Positions 30,618 through 39,537 are shown, numbered from the stretch's first letter. The stretch is DNA of 64,000 nucleotides from Streptomyces yatensis (GCF_018069625.1 NZ_CP072941.1:3534001-3598000); one strand, 5' to 3'. A program made the numbers and translations. The notes: generated by a model not told the origin, from the letters alone.

Positions 30618-31832
30618 CTATCCCCTGCCCACCACGCCGATATGGGTCAGCACCGCCGCGGCGCCGTCCTCCGTGGCGACGGCTTCGGCGAGCTCCGCCG
30701 CCCGGCGGCCGAGGGCGGGGTTGGTCAGGCACGTTGTGATTGCCGTGGCCAGGGATTCGGCGGTCAGCGCGTCGAGCGGCAGCGGCCGGGGGGCCACTCC
30801 GAGCCGGTGCAGCCGCGTCGCCCAGAACGGCTGATCAGCCATGGCGGGCACCGGCACCGCGGGCACCCCGGCGCGCAGCCCGGCCCCGGTGGTGCCCGCT
30901 CCGGCGTGGTGGACGACGGCGGCCATGTGCGGGAACAGCCAGTCGTGCGGGAGGTCGCCGACCGTAAGGACGTCATCGCCGGCCGCGGCCAGCCCGGCCC
31001 ACCCCGTCTGCACCACCGCGCGCACCCCCGCCCGGGCCACCGCCGCCGTCACCAGCTCGCCCAGCCGATCCCCTTCGCCCGGCGCCATGCTGCCGAACCC
31101 GATGAACACCGGCGGCGGACCGGCCTGCAGGAAGTCGACCAGCTCGGGCGGGGGCCGCCAGCCCCGGGGCCGGGCGGGCCACCAGTAGCCCGCGACCTCG
31201 ACCCCGGACGGCCAGTCCGCCGGGCGCGGTACGACCAGCGGGCTGAAGCCGTGGAAGACCGGCCGGATGTCCGCCCCCGTCTGCTGCGAGGCGGCGGTCG
31301 GCAGCCCGAGCCGGGTGCGCAGCCCCGCCACGGCCCCCGCCTGGAGCGCTCCGGCATCGGCCAGCAGCTTCCGGCCCGCCGCCAGGTTGCCGTCCGGGCC
31401 CAGGTCGTCGCCGCCCGTCGGGCCGGCCAGCGGGAACTCCCGGGTGGCACAGGCCGGTGCGAGATAGGTGCCGATGACGGGGATGCCGTACGCCTCACCG
31501 GCCGCCCGGCTGAGTGCCGCCGGGCCGAACGCGGTGAGCACCAGGTCGGCCCCGTCCGCCGCCGCCACCACCCCGTCGGCGAGCCGGTCCAGGAACGCCG
31601 CCATCGCCGCCCGTGTCTCCTCCCACGACGCGGCCCGGGCCCTGGTGCGGATCAACTCCCGCGGATCGCCCGGCAGCGGCAGGTGGTCCAGGCCGCATCC
31701 GCCGACGAGCCCGGCGAAGGGCGGATGGGCGGCCACGGCCACCTCGTGACCGGCCGCCAGCAGACGCCGCCCCAGGCCCGTGTACGGGGCGACGTCACCT
31801 CGCGAACCGGCGGTCACGATCAGAATCCGCAT
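30618..31832 (-). CDS. GT1-family glycosyltransferase (macrolide/UGT-like)
   Basis: Transfers a sugar from a nucleotide donor to a small, often hydrophobic acceptor; 404 aa, GT-B fold. The N-terminal acceptor domain begins MRILIVTAGSRGDVAPYTGL. The C-terminal donor domain has FIGFGSMAPGEGDRLG, HDWLFPHMAAVVHHAGAGTT and MADQPFWATRLHRLGV. These match the HHGGAGTT-type donor signature of sterol and rhamnosyl transferases. It diverges from a MerR regulator, the arrangement of locally controlled modification or resistance genes. The acceptor is unknown and no biosynthetic cluster is nearby. Confidence 0.9.
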   Translation of the reverse strand: MRILIVTAGSRGDVAPYTGLGRRLLAAGHEVAVAAHPPFAGLVGGCGLDHLPLPGDPRELIRTRARAASWEETRAAMAAFLDRLADGVVAAADGADLVLTAFGPAALSRAAGEAYGIPVIGTYLAPACATREFPLAGPTGGDDLGPDGNLAAGRKLLADAGALQAGAVAGLRTRLGLPTAASQQTGADIRPVFHGFSPLVVPRPADWPSGVEVAGYWWPARPRGWRPPPELVDFLQAGPPPVFIGFGSMAPGEGDRLGELVTAAVARAGVRAVVQTGWAGLAAAGDDVLTVGDLPHDWLFPHMAAVVHHAGAGTTGAGLRAGVPAVPVPAMADQPFWATRLHRLGVAPRPLPLDALTAESLATAITTCLTNPALGRRAAELAEAVATEDGAAAVLTHIGVVGRG

Positions 31833-31930
31833 GGATGTTCCTCCTCGGCGAGTGCCGCCCGGCGCATACTCGGACGACGGCGTTCGCCACGGACGCTAAG
31901 GGCTCCTGCGCGGGGGAGGTTCAAGCGGCT

Positions 31931-33016
31931 GTGACGCGCGGCACACAGGGCGGGGACACGGGCGGCACGCAAGGCAGGAACACGAGCGGCACACAGGACG
32001 CCAACACGCGCGCCACGCAAGGCAGGACCACGAGCGGCACACAAGGCGGGGACACGGGCGGCACGCCGGGCGCCAACACGGTGGGCATCGGCGAGTTGGC
32101 CGCGCGCACCGGACTGCCGGTGAAGACCATCCGCTACTACTCGGACATCGGGCTGCTGCCCGAGAGCGGACGCACCCCGGGCGGCCACCGCAGATACGCC
32201 GCGGACGCGCTGCCCAGGCTCCGGCTCATCCAGCGCCTCCGTGCGCTCGGCACCCCCATCGCCGCGATCGCCGCGGTCATGGCGGGGGAACGCTCGCTGG
32301 GCGAACTCGTCAGCCGCGAACTGGACGCGGTCCAGGAACAGTTGCGTGAGGCGACCTGGCGCCGGGAGGTGCTCCGCGCGCTGGACGACTGCCCCGCGCC
32401 GGAACGGCCGCGCCGCCTCGCCCTGCTCGCCGGGGTGGGCAGCCCGGACGACGCCCACGATCGGCTGGTGCGGTACTGGCACTGGGCGCTCCCGGCCGGT
32501 CTGCCGCGCCGCCTGGCCCAGGCCGTCATCGAGGGCGCGGTGCCCGCGCCACCGGCAGCCCAAAGCGCCCCGGCCACCCCGACCACCGCGACCGTCCTCG
32601 CCTACGCCGAACTCCACGCCCTGGCCACCGCGGACGACCGGCGCCGGCAGCCGCAGCCCCACCAGGTGGGCGACGTCGCGTCGTTCTACGCCGGTCTGCT
32701 GGACGCCTGCGCACTGGCCGGCGAGGCCCTGGTCTCCGGCTGTCCGGAGCGGCGCGCCGAGGCGCTCGGCCAGTTCGTACGCACCTACGCCCGTGTCAAC
32801 GGCCATGACGACACACCGGCGTTCCGCGCGCATCTGCGCGCCCTGTTCCGCCGCGGGAGGCGCGCCGGTTCGTTCTCGCTGCGCTACTGGCGACAGGCCC
32901 TCGCCGTCACCGGCGAGACCCCGCCACCGTCCGCGTCCGTCGGCCAGGGGCACCTCGCGGCACCGCTCGCCGCCCTGCACGAGCAGGTCGCGGGCCTCCC
33001 CCTGACCGCGAAGTAA
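31931..33016 (+). CDS. MerR-family regulator with octapeptide-repeat N-terminus
   Basis: About 361 aa. From the GTG start (31931; GGGGAGG about 11 bases before) the first about 50 residues are six degenerate 8-residue units such as GTQGGDTG, GTQGRNTS, GTQDANTR and ATQGRTTS, coded by 24-bp tandem DNA repeats. A MerR winged helix follows: VGIGELAARTGLPVKTIRYY, SDIGLLPESGRTPGGHRRY, then a dimerisation helix and a helical effector domain rich in Ala/Arg. GTG at 32081 at the MerR domain is an alternative start without a good ribosome site; that would make the repeats 5' noncoding. It is divergent from the glycosyltransferase. Confidence 0.82.
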   Translation: MTRGTQGGDTGGTQGRNTSGTQDANTRATQGRTTSGTQGGDTGGTPGANTVGIGELAARTGLPVKTIRYYSDIGLLPESGRTPGGHRRYAADALPRLRLIQRLRALGTPIAAIAAVMAGERSLGELVSRELDAVQEQLREATWRREVLRALDDCPAPERPRRLALLAGVGSPDDAHDRLVRYWHWALPAGLPRRLAQAVIEGAVPAPPAAQSAPATPTTATVLAYAELHALATADDRRRQPQPHQVGDVASFYAGLLDACALAGEALVSGCPERRAEALGQFVRTYARVNGHDDTPAFRAHLRALFRRGRRAGSFSLRYWRQALAVTGETPPPSASVGQGHLAAPLAALHEQVAGLPLTAK

Positions 33017-33062
33017 CCGCGAAGTAGACCGCGAAGTGACCGCGAACACCGGATGAGCACCC

Positions 33063-33108
33063 GGGGTGGCCGGTGTGGCGGGACAGGGCCCACCACACCG
33101 GCCACCCG
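33063..33108. terminator. Bidirectional terminator hairpin
   Basis: A perfect 15-bp stem (GGGTGGCCGGTGTGG at 33064-33078 with its complement at 33093-33107) has a 14-base loop. It lies in the 99-bp gap between the convergent MerR and methyltransferase genes. There is no T-run, usual for Streptomyces. Confidence 0.75.
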
Positions 33109-33115
33109 GCGGGGA

Positions 33116-34870
33116 TCAGCGGGTGAAGTGGAAGATGCCCCAGGTCACATGGCGGTTTGTGCCGCCGTCGACCCAGTTGCTGAGGCCCTTCTTCATATGG
33201 GTGAGGTAGTCGGCGCTGACGTGTTCCGTCAGGCCGTCGGCCTCCTGGCGGCGGGTTTCTTCCAGCACCCGGGCGTAGTGGGTGATCAGTTGCTCGCGGT
33301 GCTCCTGGAAGCCGCCGGCGACCTCGGTGAAGCCGAGCCGCGCCAGTTCATGGCGGTAGAACTCGGGCGACCCCATGGTCTCCAGGTGGATGCGGTCCAG
33401 GATGGGACGGAGGGTTTCGGCGGGGCAGCCGTCGGCGGCCATGGGGTCGGTGAAGATGAGATGACCGCCGGGGCGCAGCACGCGGGCGGCCTCCTCCAGG
33501 GGGCGGGCGCGGTTGCCGCTGTGCAGGAAGGCGTCCTGGGACCAGACGACGTCGACGCTGTTGTCCGGCAGCGGGATCCGCTCGAAGGAGCCGTCCAGCA
33601 CCTCGATGGACTCGGTCAGCCCCCGCTCGGCGTTGAGCGCGCGATGGCGCTCGTTCTCCACCTCGCTGAGGTTGAGCGCGACGACACGGCAGCCGTAGGT
33701 CTCCGCCAGATAGCGTGCGGAGCCGCCGAAGCCCGCGCCGAGGTCGAGGACGACGGATGACTCGGTGAGGTCGAGCTTTCCGGCCATCCGGGCCACGGTG
33801 CGCCTGCTGGCCTCGGCGATCGGCTCGTCGGGCCGGTCGTAGATGCCGATGTGGATGTCCTCGCCGCCCCAGACATGCCAGTAGAAGGCGTCGGCGTCCG
33901 AGGAGTTGTAGTAGTCGCGGGCGGTGCCGACGGCTCCCGCGTACTCTCCCTCGCCGGTGGCCGGAGCGGCCGGTCCGGCCGGCTCGTCCGTCGCGATGTA
34001 TTCCTTCTCCGCGACGTGGATGAAGAAGTCGGGGCGCTCCGTCCGGTAGGTGTGCTGGAAGTCGCCGTACGTCTCGATCCGCTGGAAGCCGACCTCCTGC
34101 ATCAGCCTGCGCGTGTAGTCCTTGCGCAGCGGAAACATGTTGAGGTGGTAGACGGATTCGTCGGGGAAGCTGTAGCGCATGCGCACCAGCCCCTCGTCCA
34201 CGTACTCCGGTTCGACGGCGACGTCTTCTCCGCAGTAGTAGTAGACGTGCTTGCTGCTGTACCCGCGATCGAGGATCGCGTCGTAGTTGCGCTGGTCCAG
34301 GACCAGGATTCCGTCGTGCTTGAGCATGGCGTAGAACTCCGCGAGCGCCTTGCGCCGGTCGCGCTCGGAGAACAGATGTGTGAAGGAGTTCCCGAGGCAG
34401 ACGATGGCGTCGTACTCGCCGTGGGCGTCGCGGTTGAGCCAGCGCCAGTCGGCCTGGACGACGCGGAGAATGTGGTCACCGTGCTTGAGCCCGTTGGCGA
34501 ACGCCTGGGCGAGCATCTCGCCGCTGCCGTCGGCGCTCACGGTCTCGAATCCGGCCTCGAGCAGCCGGACCGAATGGAAGCCGGTCCCCGTGGCCACGTC
34601 GAGGACCTTCTTGACGCCGCGCTCGCGCAGCAGGTCGATGAAGAACGTACCCTCGCTCTCCGACCTTCGGTCCCAGTCGATCAGCGAGTCCCACTTTTCG
34701 ACGAAGCTGGGTACGTACTCCTCTGTGTAGTGATCAGTGTCCCTGACATCAACTGGATTGTTGCCAAATTTCTGTACAGGTTGCGCAGAAATAACGGAAC
34801 CTCCGGTGCTGAGACAGCGGACCACGGCACCCGTGTCCGCGTGGCGCATTCCCAGATTCACGTGACGCAT
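33116..34870 (-). CDS. Fused glycine/sarcosine and sarcosine/dimethylglycine N-methyltransferase
   Basis: Predicted to make glycine betaine from glycine by three SAM-dependent methylations. Residues about 36-285 are a GSMT: VRDTDHYTEEYVPSFVEKWD, the SAM motif VLDVATGTGFHSVRLLEAGF, LGNSFTHLF and DQRNYDAILDRGY match halophile enzymes closely. After an Ala/Pro/Gly linker, about 310-584 form an SDMT: DAFYWHVWGGEDIHIGIYD, VVLDLGAGFGGSARYLAE, WSQDAFLHSGNR. A fusion of this kind is known from Actinopolyspora halophila. Coordinates give the first ATG. That start and the other in-frame ATG/GTG codons lack ribosome sites, whereas GGAGG at 34804-34800 precedes an ATT at 34792 by 7 bases, exactly where relatives begin. 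The 5' end is AT-rich for this genome. Confidence 0.9.
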   Translation of the reverse strand: MRHVNLGMRHADTGAVVRCLSTGGSVISAQPVQKFGNNPVDVRDTDHYTEEYVPSFVEKWDSLIDWDRRSESEGTFFIDLLRERGVKKVLDVATGTGFHSVRLLEAGFETVSADGSGEMLAQAFANGLKHGDHILRVVQADWRWLNRDAHGEYDAIVCLGNSFTHLFSERDRRKALAEFYAMLKHDGILVLDQRNYDAILDRGYSSKHVYYYCGEDVAVEPEYVDEGLVRMRYSFPDESVYHLNMFPLRKDYTRRLMQEVGFQRIETYGDFQHTYRTERPDFFIHVAEKEYIATDEPAGPAAPATGEGEYAGAVGTARDYYNSSDADAFYWHVWGGEDIHIGIYDRPDEPIAEASRRTVARMAGKLDLTESSVVLDLGAGFGGSARYLAETYGCRVVALNLSEVENERHRALNAERGLTESIEVLDGSFERIPLPDNSVDVVWSQDAFLHSGNRARPLEEAARVLRPGGHLIFTDPMAADGCPAETLRPILDRIHLETMGSPEFYRHELARLGFTEVAGGFQEHREQLITHYARVLEETRRQEADGLTEHVSADYLTHMKKGLSNWVDGGTNRHVTWGIFHFTR

Positions 34871-34914
34871 GCCACCGGAATGGCCGGACGCACGTTAATT
34901 TCAGAGAAACTGAT

Positions 34915-35007
34915 CGCGCCAAACGGAGATAATCCACCCCATCCTGACTTTCGGCTTCTTTCTTGCCAAAAGCGGATATTCTCCCTTGCCAAAAGGGGAT
35001 ATCCTCC
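34915..35007. repeat. Direct repeats upstream of the betaine methyltransferase
   Basis: Two abutting 23-bp copies, CTTGCCAAAAGCGGATATTC followed by TCC (34962-34984) and CTTGCCAAAAGGGGATATCC followed by TCC (34985-35007), differ at two positions. A third degenerate copy lies at about 34917-34939. The region is markedly AT-rich. It sits between the mnmA stop and the methyltransferase start, so these are candidate binding sites for a regulator of the methyltransferase. Confidence 0.75.
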
Positions 35008-35023
35008 GGGGTCGGCGGCCCGT

Positions 35024-36175
35024 CTAGGAGGCGACCACCTGGGCGCGCTCGGTCGTGGCGATGGTGGCGGAGCCCACCACCCGGGTGTCGTCGTAGAGCA
35101 CGATCGCCTGCCCCGGGGCCACGCCCCGCACCGGCTCGTCGAAAGTCACCCGCAGCCCGGATACCCCGATCGGCTCGGCTGTCACCTCGGTCTCGCCGCC
35201 ATGGGCGCGCAGCTGGGCGGTGTAGCTGCCGGGGCCCACCGGAGGGGCCCCGCACCAGCGCGGCTTGATGGCGGTCAGGGCGGCCACGTCCAGCGCCTCG
35301 ACCGGGCCGACCGTGACCCTGTTGTCCACCGGGGAGATGTCCAGGACATAGCGCGGCTTGCCGTCGGGCGCCGGGTGGCCGATGCGCAGCCCCCGGCGCT
35401 GGCCGATGGTGAAGCCGTACGCGCCCTCGTGGGTGCCCAGCTTGTGCCCGTCCTCGTCGACGATGTCGCCCTCGGCCGTGCCGAGATGACCTGCCAGGAA
35501 GCCCTGGGTGTCGCCGTCGGCGATGAAGCAGATGTCATGGCTGTCGGGCTTCTTGGCGACGGCCAGGCCCCGCCGCTCGGCCTCCGCGCGGATCTCGTCC
35601 TTGGTGGTCAGGGTGTCGCCGAGGGGGAACATCGCGTGGGCGAGCTGGCGCTCGTCGAGCACGCCGAGCACATAGGACTGGTCCTTGGCCATATCGCTGG
35701 CGCGGTGCAGCTCACGCGAGCCGTCCGGCTGCTCCACGATCGTGGCGTAGTGCCCGGTGCAGACGGCGTCGAAGCCGAGGGCGAGCGCCTTGTCCAGCAG
35801 CGCGGCGAACTTGATCTTCTCGTTGCAGCGCAGACACGGATTGGGGGTGCGGCCCGCCTCGTACTCGGCGATGAAGTCCTCGACCACGTCCTCGCGGAAG
35901 CGCTCGGCGAGGTCCCACACATAGAAGGGAATGCCGATCACATCGGCGGCGCGCCGGGCGTCCCGCGAGTCCTCGATGGTGCAACAGCCGCGGGCGCCGG
36001 TGCGGAACGACTGCGGGTTGGCGGAGAGCGCGAGATGGACGCCGGTCACGTCGTGGCCCGCCTCGGCCGCCCGCGCGGCGGCGACCGCGGAGTCCACACC
36101 GCCGGACATGGCGGCGAGAACGCGCAGCCGACGGCCGTCGCGGGGACCTGTGGGCGCACCGGGGAAGTCAGTCAT
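35024..36175 (-). CDS. mnmA: tRNA-specific 2-thiouridylase
   Basis: Thiolates U34 of Lys, Glu and Gln tRNAs using sulfur relayed from a cysteine desulfurase; 383 aa. The PP-loop is [14 protein letters not shown] at about 22-35. The catalytic cysteines are in [13 protein letters not shown] and [10 protein letters not shown]. The family motif [11 protein letters not shown] and a C-terminal beta-barrel complete it. The Met at 36175 ([13 protein letters not shown]) is chosen; a long upstream open frame is antisense-type noise. The probable sulfur donor lies about 3.6 kb upstream on the same strand, separated by accessory genes. Confidence 0.95.
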   Translation of the reverse strand: MTDFPGAPTGPRDGRRLRVLAAMSGGVDSAVAAARAAEAGHDVTGVHLALSANPQSFRTGARGCCTIEDSRDARRAADVIGIPFYVWDLAERFREDVVEDFIAEYEAGRTPNPCLRCNEKIKFAALLDKALALGFDAVCTGHYATIVEQPDGSRELHRASDMAKDQSYVLGVLDERQLAHAMFPLGDTLTTKDEIRAEAERRGLAVAKKPDSHDICFIADGDTQGFLAGHLGTAEGDIVDEDGHKLGTHEGAYGFTIGQRRGLRIGHPAPDGKPRYVLDISPVDNRVTVGPVEALDVAALTAIKPRWCGAPPVGPGSYTAQLRAHGGETEVTAEPIGVSGLRVTFDEPVRGVAPGQAIVLYDDTRVVGSATIATTERAQVVAS

Positions 36176-36246
36176 AACCCGACCAGCATAAGTCGCCCCC
36201 TGTGCAACGACTAAATGAGTAAGCGGCGGTCGGCCACCGCCCCCGC

Positions 36247-37158
36247 TCAGCTCGCGCGGGCCCCCTCCAGCACCCGCTGGACGAGGTCCAGGGTCTGGTC
36301 GGTGTCCTTCCCGAGATACATCAGATCGACGAAGGCGTGCTGGATGCCCGCCTCCCGCTCGGCCCGGACCAGGGTCGTCGCGATGTCGTCCACGGAGGCG
36401 CCAGCGCCGGCGTTGACGCGCAGGATCGCGTCGAACGCCGCCGGGTCCCGGCCCTCCCGCTCGACCGCTTCCCGCACCCCGCCCAGCCCCTCGGCGAGGG
36501 TGGCGACGGGGTCGGGGGCGCCGGGGGCCGCCGGGACGATCGCGACGGGCAGCCAGCCGTCGGCGCGCCGGGCCACCCGACGCATGGCCGCGGGCGCGAA
36601 GGCGGCGAGGTAGACGGGCGGACGGGGGCGGGAGGCCGGTTTGAGGTCGACATGGGAGGCGGGCACGGTCCAGTGGTCCCCGCGGTACTCGACCGGGTTC
36701 CGGGTCCACCAGGCATCCAGCGCGTCGAGGCATTCGTCGAGGCGCCGGCCGCGCTCGGCCATGGGGATGTCGACCGCCTCGTACTCCTCGGGGGACCAGC
36801 CGGTGCCGAGCCCGACCAGCAGCCGGCCCGCGCTCAGCAGATCGATGGTGGTGAGGGTGCGGGCGAGCACCGCGGGCGGGTACCAGGGGGCGTTGATGAC
36901 ATCGGTGCCGAGCCGGACCCGCTCGGTGGCCGCGGCGGCGGTGGCCAGCACGGTGAAGGGATCCAGCACGGCGCGGAATTCCGGCGGGATCCCATCACTG
37001 CCCGCGTAGCCGACGGTCGGGTTCACCGGGGCGAGCAGGCGGTCCCCGACCCACAGGCTGTCCGCGCCGAGCTCCTCGGCCCGGCGGGCGAACCGCGCGA
37101 TGTCCTCGGGGTGGTGGGCCAGCGGCCCGAACTGGGGAAGGGCGAATCCGATGCGCAT
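36247..37158 (-). CDS. LLM-class flavin/F420-dependent oxidoreductase
   Basis: Luciferase-like monooxygenase fold, 303 aa. [11 protein letters not shown] opens the barrel; [25 protein letters not shown] and [15 protein letters not shown] are cofactor-pocket motifs typical of F420-dependent actinobacterial members. The Met at 37158 has GAGGAG 8 bases upstream. It is probably transcribed with mnmA, whose start lies 71 bases downstream of its stop. Substrate unknown. Confidence 0.9.
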   Translation of the reverse strand: MRIGFALPQFGPLAHHPEDIARFARRAEELGADSLWVGDRLLAPVNPTVGYAGSDGIPPEFRAVLDPFTVLATAAAATERVRLGTDVINAPWYPPAVLARTLTTIDLLSAGRLLVGLGTGWSPEEYEAVDIPMAERGRRLDECLDALDAWWTRNPVEYRGDHWTVPASHVDLKPASRPRPPVYLAAFAPAAMRRVARRADGWLPVAIVPAAPGAPDPVATLAEGLGGVREAVEREGRDPAAFDAILRVNAGAGASVDDIATTLVRAEREAGIQHAFVDLMYLGKDTDQTLDLVQRVLEGARAS

Positions 37159-37190
37159 ACCGTCAGCTCCTCGTCGAGCGGATGGACACA

Positions 37191-37229
37191 TTCCGGTGGG
37201 TGGTTCCGGTGGGTGGTTCCGGTGGATAC
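37191..37229. repeat. 13-bp tandem repeat in a divergent promoter region
   Basis: TTCCGGTGGGTGG occurs at 37191-37203 and 37204-37216, with a third partial copy from 37217. It is 33 bases upstream of the LLM oxidoreductase start and about 160 bases before the amidase, so it may touch either promoter. Confidence 0.75.
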
Positions 37230-37385
37230 GTTCCGTGGTCCGGAGACCCGGAAACAGCGATACCTCAGAGACAGTTCAACGTTCATCTACCCGGACGGCC
37301 AGAGGGCCGCCGCCGGGAACGAAGGCTTCCGGCCATGATCCCGGCGGCCGGAACCGGATGCCCTCCCCCGCGCGTTGAGCGTTCC

Positions 37386-38063
37386 GTGAGCGAGAGCACC
37401 ACCGGCGGTGGACGCCGCGTCAGCAGGCGCACCCTCCTGATCGGGGGCTCTGCGGTCGGGCTCGGCGCGGCCGGGGTAGCGGGCTATGCCGCGCGGGACG
37501 AGCTGTCCCGGATGTGGTGGCGGCTGCCCGGGATCGAAAAGCCGCGCAAGGCGGGCGCGGTCGACCAGCCGGGCGCCGAGTGGATCGCGGCCTCGGGGGC
37601 GAACTGGCGGTGGGCCGACCGGCCGGACGACTACCCCATCGACCGGGTGGTGATCCATGTGGTCCAGGGCAGCTACGACGACGCGGTGCGGGTCTTCCGG
37701 GACCCCGGACACCGCGCCGCGGCGCACTATGTGGTGCGCCGCGACGGGCATATCGCTCAGATGGTGCGCGAGCTGGACGTGGCGTTCCACGCGGGCAACC
37801 GCTCGTACAACGAGCGCAGCATCGGCATCGAGCACGAGGGGTTCGTGAGCGAGCCGAGCTCCTTCACGGACGCGATGTACCGCGCCTCGGCACGGCTGAC
37901 CGCCTCGATCTGCGAGCGGTACGGCATAGCGCGGGACCGCGAGCACATCGTCGGCCATGTGGAGGTGCCGGGCACCGATCACACCGACCCGGGCCGCCAC
38001 TGGGACTGGGACCGCTATATACGGGCGGTGCGAGCGGTGCGCCTGCCACGGACGCCGTCCTAG
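37386..38063 (+). CDS. Tat-exported N-acetylmuramoyl-L-alanine amidase
   Basis: Peptidoglycan hydrolase of the Amidase_2/PGRP fold, about 225 aa. A twin-arginine signal is clear: VSRRTLLIGGSAVGLGAAGV. The catalytic domain has the zinc-ligand region VVIHVVQGSYDDA, HYVVRRDGHIAQMV, FHAGNRSYNERSIGIEHEG and the C-terminal VGHVEVPGTDHTDPGRHWDW. That last segment has His and Asp where PGRP amidases bind zinc. The GTG at 37386 fits a normal Tat signal; ATG at 37335 is the alternative and has a better ribosome site. It acts outside the membrane on the cell wall. Confidence 0.88.
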   Translation: MSESTTGGGRRVSRRTLLIGGSAVGLGAAGVAGYAARDELSRMWWRLPGIEKPRKAGAVDQPGAEWIAASGANWRWADRPDDYPIDRVVIHVVQGSYDDAVRVFRDPGHRAAAHYVVRRDGHIAQMVRELDVAFHAGNRSYNERSIGIEHEGFVSEPSSFTDAMYRASARLTASICERYGIARDREHIVGHVEVPGTDHTDPGRHWDWDRYIRAVRAVRLPRTPS

Positions 38064-38079
38064 GACGCCCGCGGACGGC

Positions 38080-38115
38080 GGCTCAGGCGCCGAAGACGGC
38101 TCAGGCGCCGAAGAC
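38080..38115. repeat. 18-bp exact duplication at the 3' end of the lipoprotein gene
   Basis: CGGCTCAGGCGCCGAAGA occurs twice back to back (38080-38097, 38098-38115). Each copy carries the minus-strand stop codon TGA, so the end of the lipoprotein gene is duplicated just outside its reading frame. Confidence 0.8.
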
Positions 38116-39537
38116 GACGGCCAGCGGACGGCCCGCGCCGTCGCCGCTGGCGGGCCTGCTCGCCCGGTTGTCGCCGATGTAGAGCTTCTTACCGGTGTAG
38201 ATCATGGTGCAGTCCCCGTAGACGTCCATACCGGACTCCGCGTCCTTCATGTCGTCCGGATGGGTCTGGAGCGTCTCCATCTCGAAGGTCTTGGGGTCGA
38301 CGCGCACGACCCCGCCGGCCTCGCTGTACATCGAGCCCAGATAGGCGATGAGGGCACCGTCGTCATCGGTCTGGACGGGGATCAGCGACCTGCTCTCCGC
38401 CATCTTCGTCTTCCCGGTCTCCTTGCCGGTCTTCAGGTTCAGGCCGCTGATCCGCTCCCCCGGGCCGCCGTGGTCCACGTCCACCTCCGAGGAGAGGTAG
38501 AGGGTGCCGCTCGCCTTGTCGAGGGCGAGCTCGGCGCAGCCCTCCACGCTCGTGGCCGGGCAGTTGGGCTGGTATCCCTTGGCCAGGACGTCGATCGTGC
38601 TGAGCAGCTTGCCCCGCTTGCCGCTGTCGTCGATGGTCAGGATGTCCGTGGTGCCCGTCCCGGCGTCCGAGTCGCCGGTGTCGACGGCCACGACGAGCGG
38701 CGCGGTGGAGATCACATGCGCGTATTCGACCTTCTCGTCCAGCTGGTAGGACGAGGTCACCTCGCGGGTCTTCGGGTCCACCGTCTGGACCTCCAGCCGC
38801 TCGGTGCTGGAGTCCTCGCTGTCACAGCCGCGGATCGCGACGATCTTGTCATCGCCGCCCGCGTAGCCGTTGTCGTCGCAGTCCGCGAGGTAGGCCGGCT
38901 TCCACAGCGGCGTGCCGTCCAGCGACCAGGCTCCCCCGCCGCCGGTGCCGCCCGCGGCGACGGTGCCACCGCCGATGGTGACCTCGTCGAACTGCACCCC
39001 GGAATTGCCCTCGCTGTCCGACCCCTCCTTCTGCCAGACCAGCTTGCCCTTCTTCAGGTCGACCAGCCCGACCCGGGTGCACAGCGCGTCCTCGCCCGCG
39101 CCGTCCCGGAACAGGACCGCGGTCAGCCCCTCCTTGGTCATATGCGGTGAGGCCCAGCAGAGCTGCCCGCCGAGGGGTATCTCCCACCGCGATGTGGCGC
39201 CGTCGAGCGAGTAGCCGACGATCTTGTTGACATCGCCCTTCGCGAAGGTCGTGTCCGTGACCCAGGTGCCCATGGTGTTGGTCTCCTTGCCGACCTTCGG
39301 CATGGCGACCTTGCCCAGCGTCTTCGCCTGGGCGCCCTGGGACGATCCGCCGTTCTTGCCGCCGTCGTCATCGTCTCCGGACCCGCAGCCGGTCACCAGG
39401 GCGACGGCGAGGGCCCCGCCCACGATCAGCTTCAGGGCGGGCTTGGCACGCCGCCCCCGCGACGGCGGCCGCTGCGCCCCCTGCGACCGCGGGGGCTGAT
39501 GCGACGGGTGGTGCGGCGGCAGCGAAGGCTGCGACAT
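38101..39537 (-). CDS. Lipoprotein with PQQ-like beta-propeller
   Basis: 478 aa. A long Pro/His/Arg-rich cytoplasmic lead (1-37) precedes a hydrophobic segment ending in the lipobox ALVTGC (about 46-51). An acidic Asp/Gly/Ser linker and an extracellular domain with several propeller-like blades follow. Blade patterns such as GYSLDGATSRWEIPLGG, LKKGKLVWQKEG and GLNLKTGKETGKTKM resemble PQQ-like repeats that act as scaffolds. Ten or so cysteines suggest disulfides. AGGAG lies 8 bases before the ATG. No enzymatic motif is seen; probably a surface-sensing or assembly protein. Confidence 0.82.
   Translation of the reverse strand: MSQPSLPPHHPSHQPPRSQGAQRPPSRGRRAKPALKLIVGGALAVALVTGCGSGDDDDGGKNGGSSQGAQAKTLGKVAMPKVGKETNTMGTWVTDTTFAKGDVNKIVGYSLDGATSRWEIPLGGQLCWASPHMTKEGLTAVLFRDGAGEDALCTRVGLVDLKKGKLVWQKEGSDSEGNSGVQFDEVTIGGGTVAAGGTGGGGAWSLDGTPLWKPAYLADCDDNGYAGGDDKIVAIRGCDSEDSSTERLEVQTVDPKTREVTSSYQLDEKVEYAHVISTAPLVVAVDTGDSDAGTGTTDILTIDDSGKRGKLLSTIDVLAKGYQPNCPATSVEGCAELALDKASGTLYLSSEVDVDHGGPGERISGLNLKTGKETGKTKMAESRSLIPVQTDDDGALIAYLGSMYSEAGGVVRVDPKTFEMETLQTHPDDMKDAESGMDVYGDCTMIYTGKKLYIGDNRASRPASGDGAGRPLAVVFGA

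Noticed and set aside
30618..33016. Start of an antibiotic biosynthetic cluster around the glycosyltransferase
   Set aside because: No polyketide synthase, peptide synthetase, P450 or sugar-nucleotide genes lie nearby; only a glycosyltransferase and its regulator are present.
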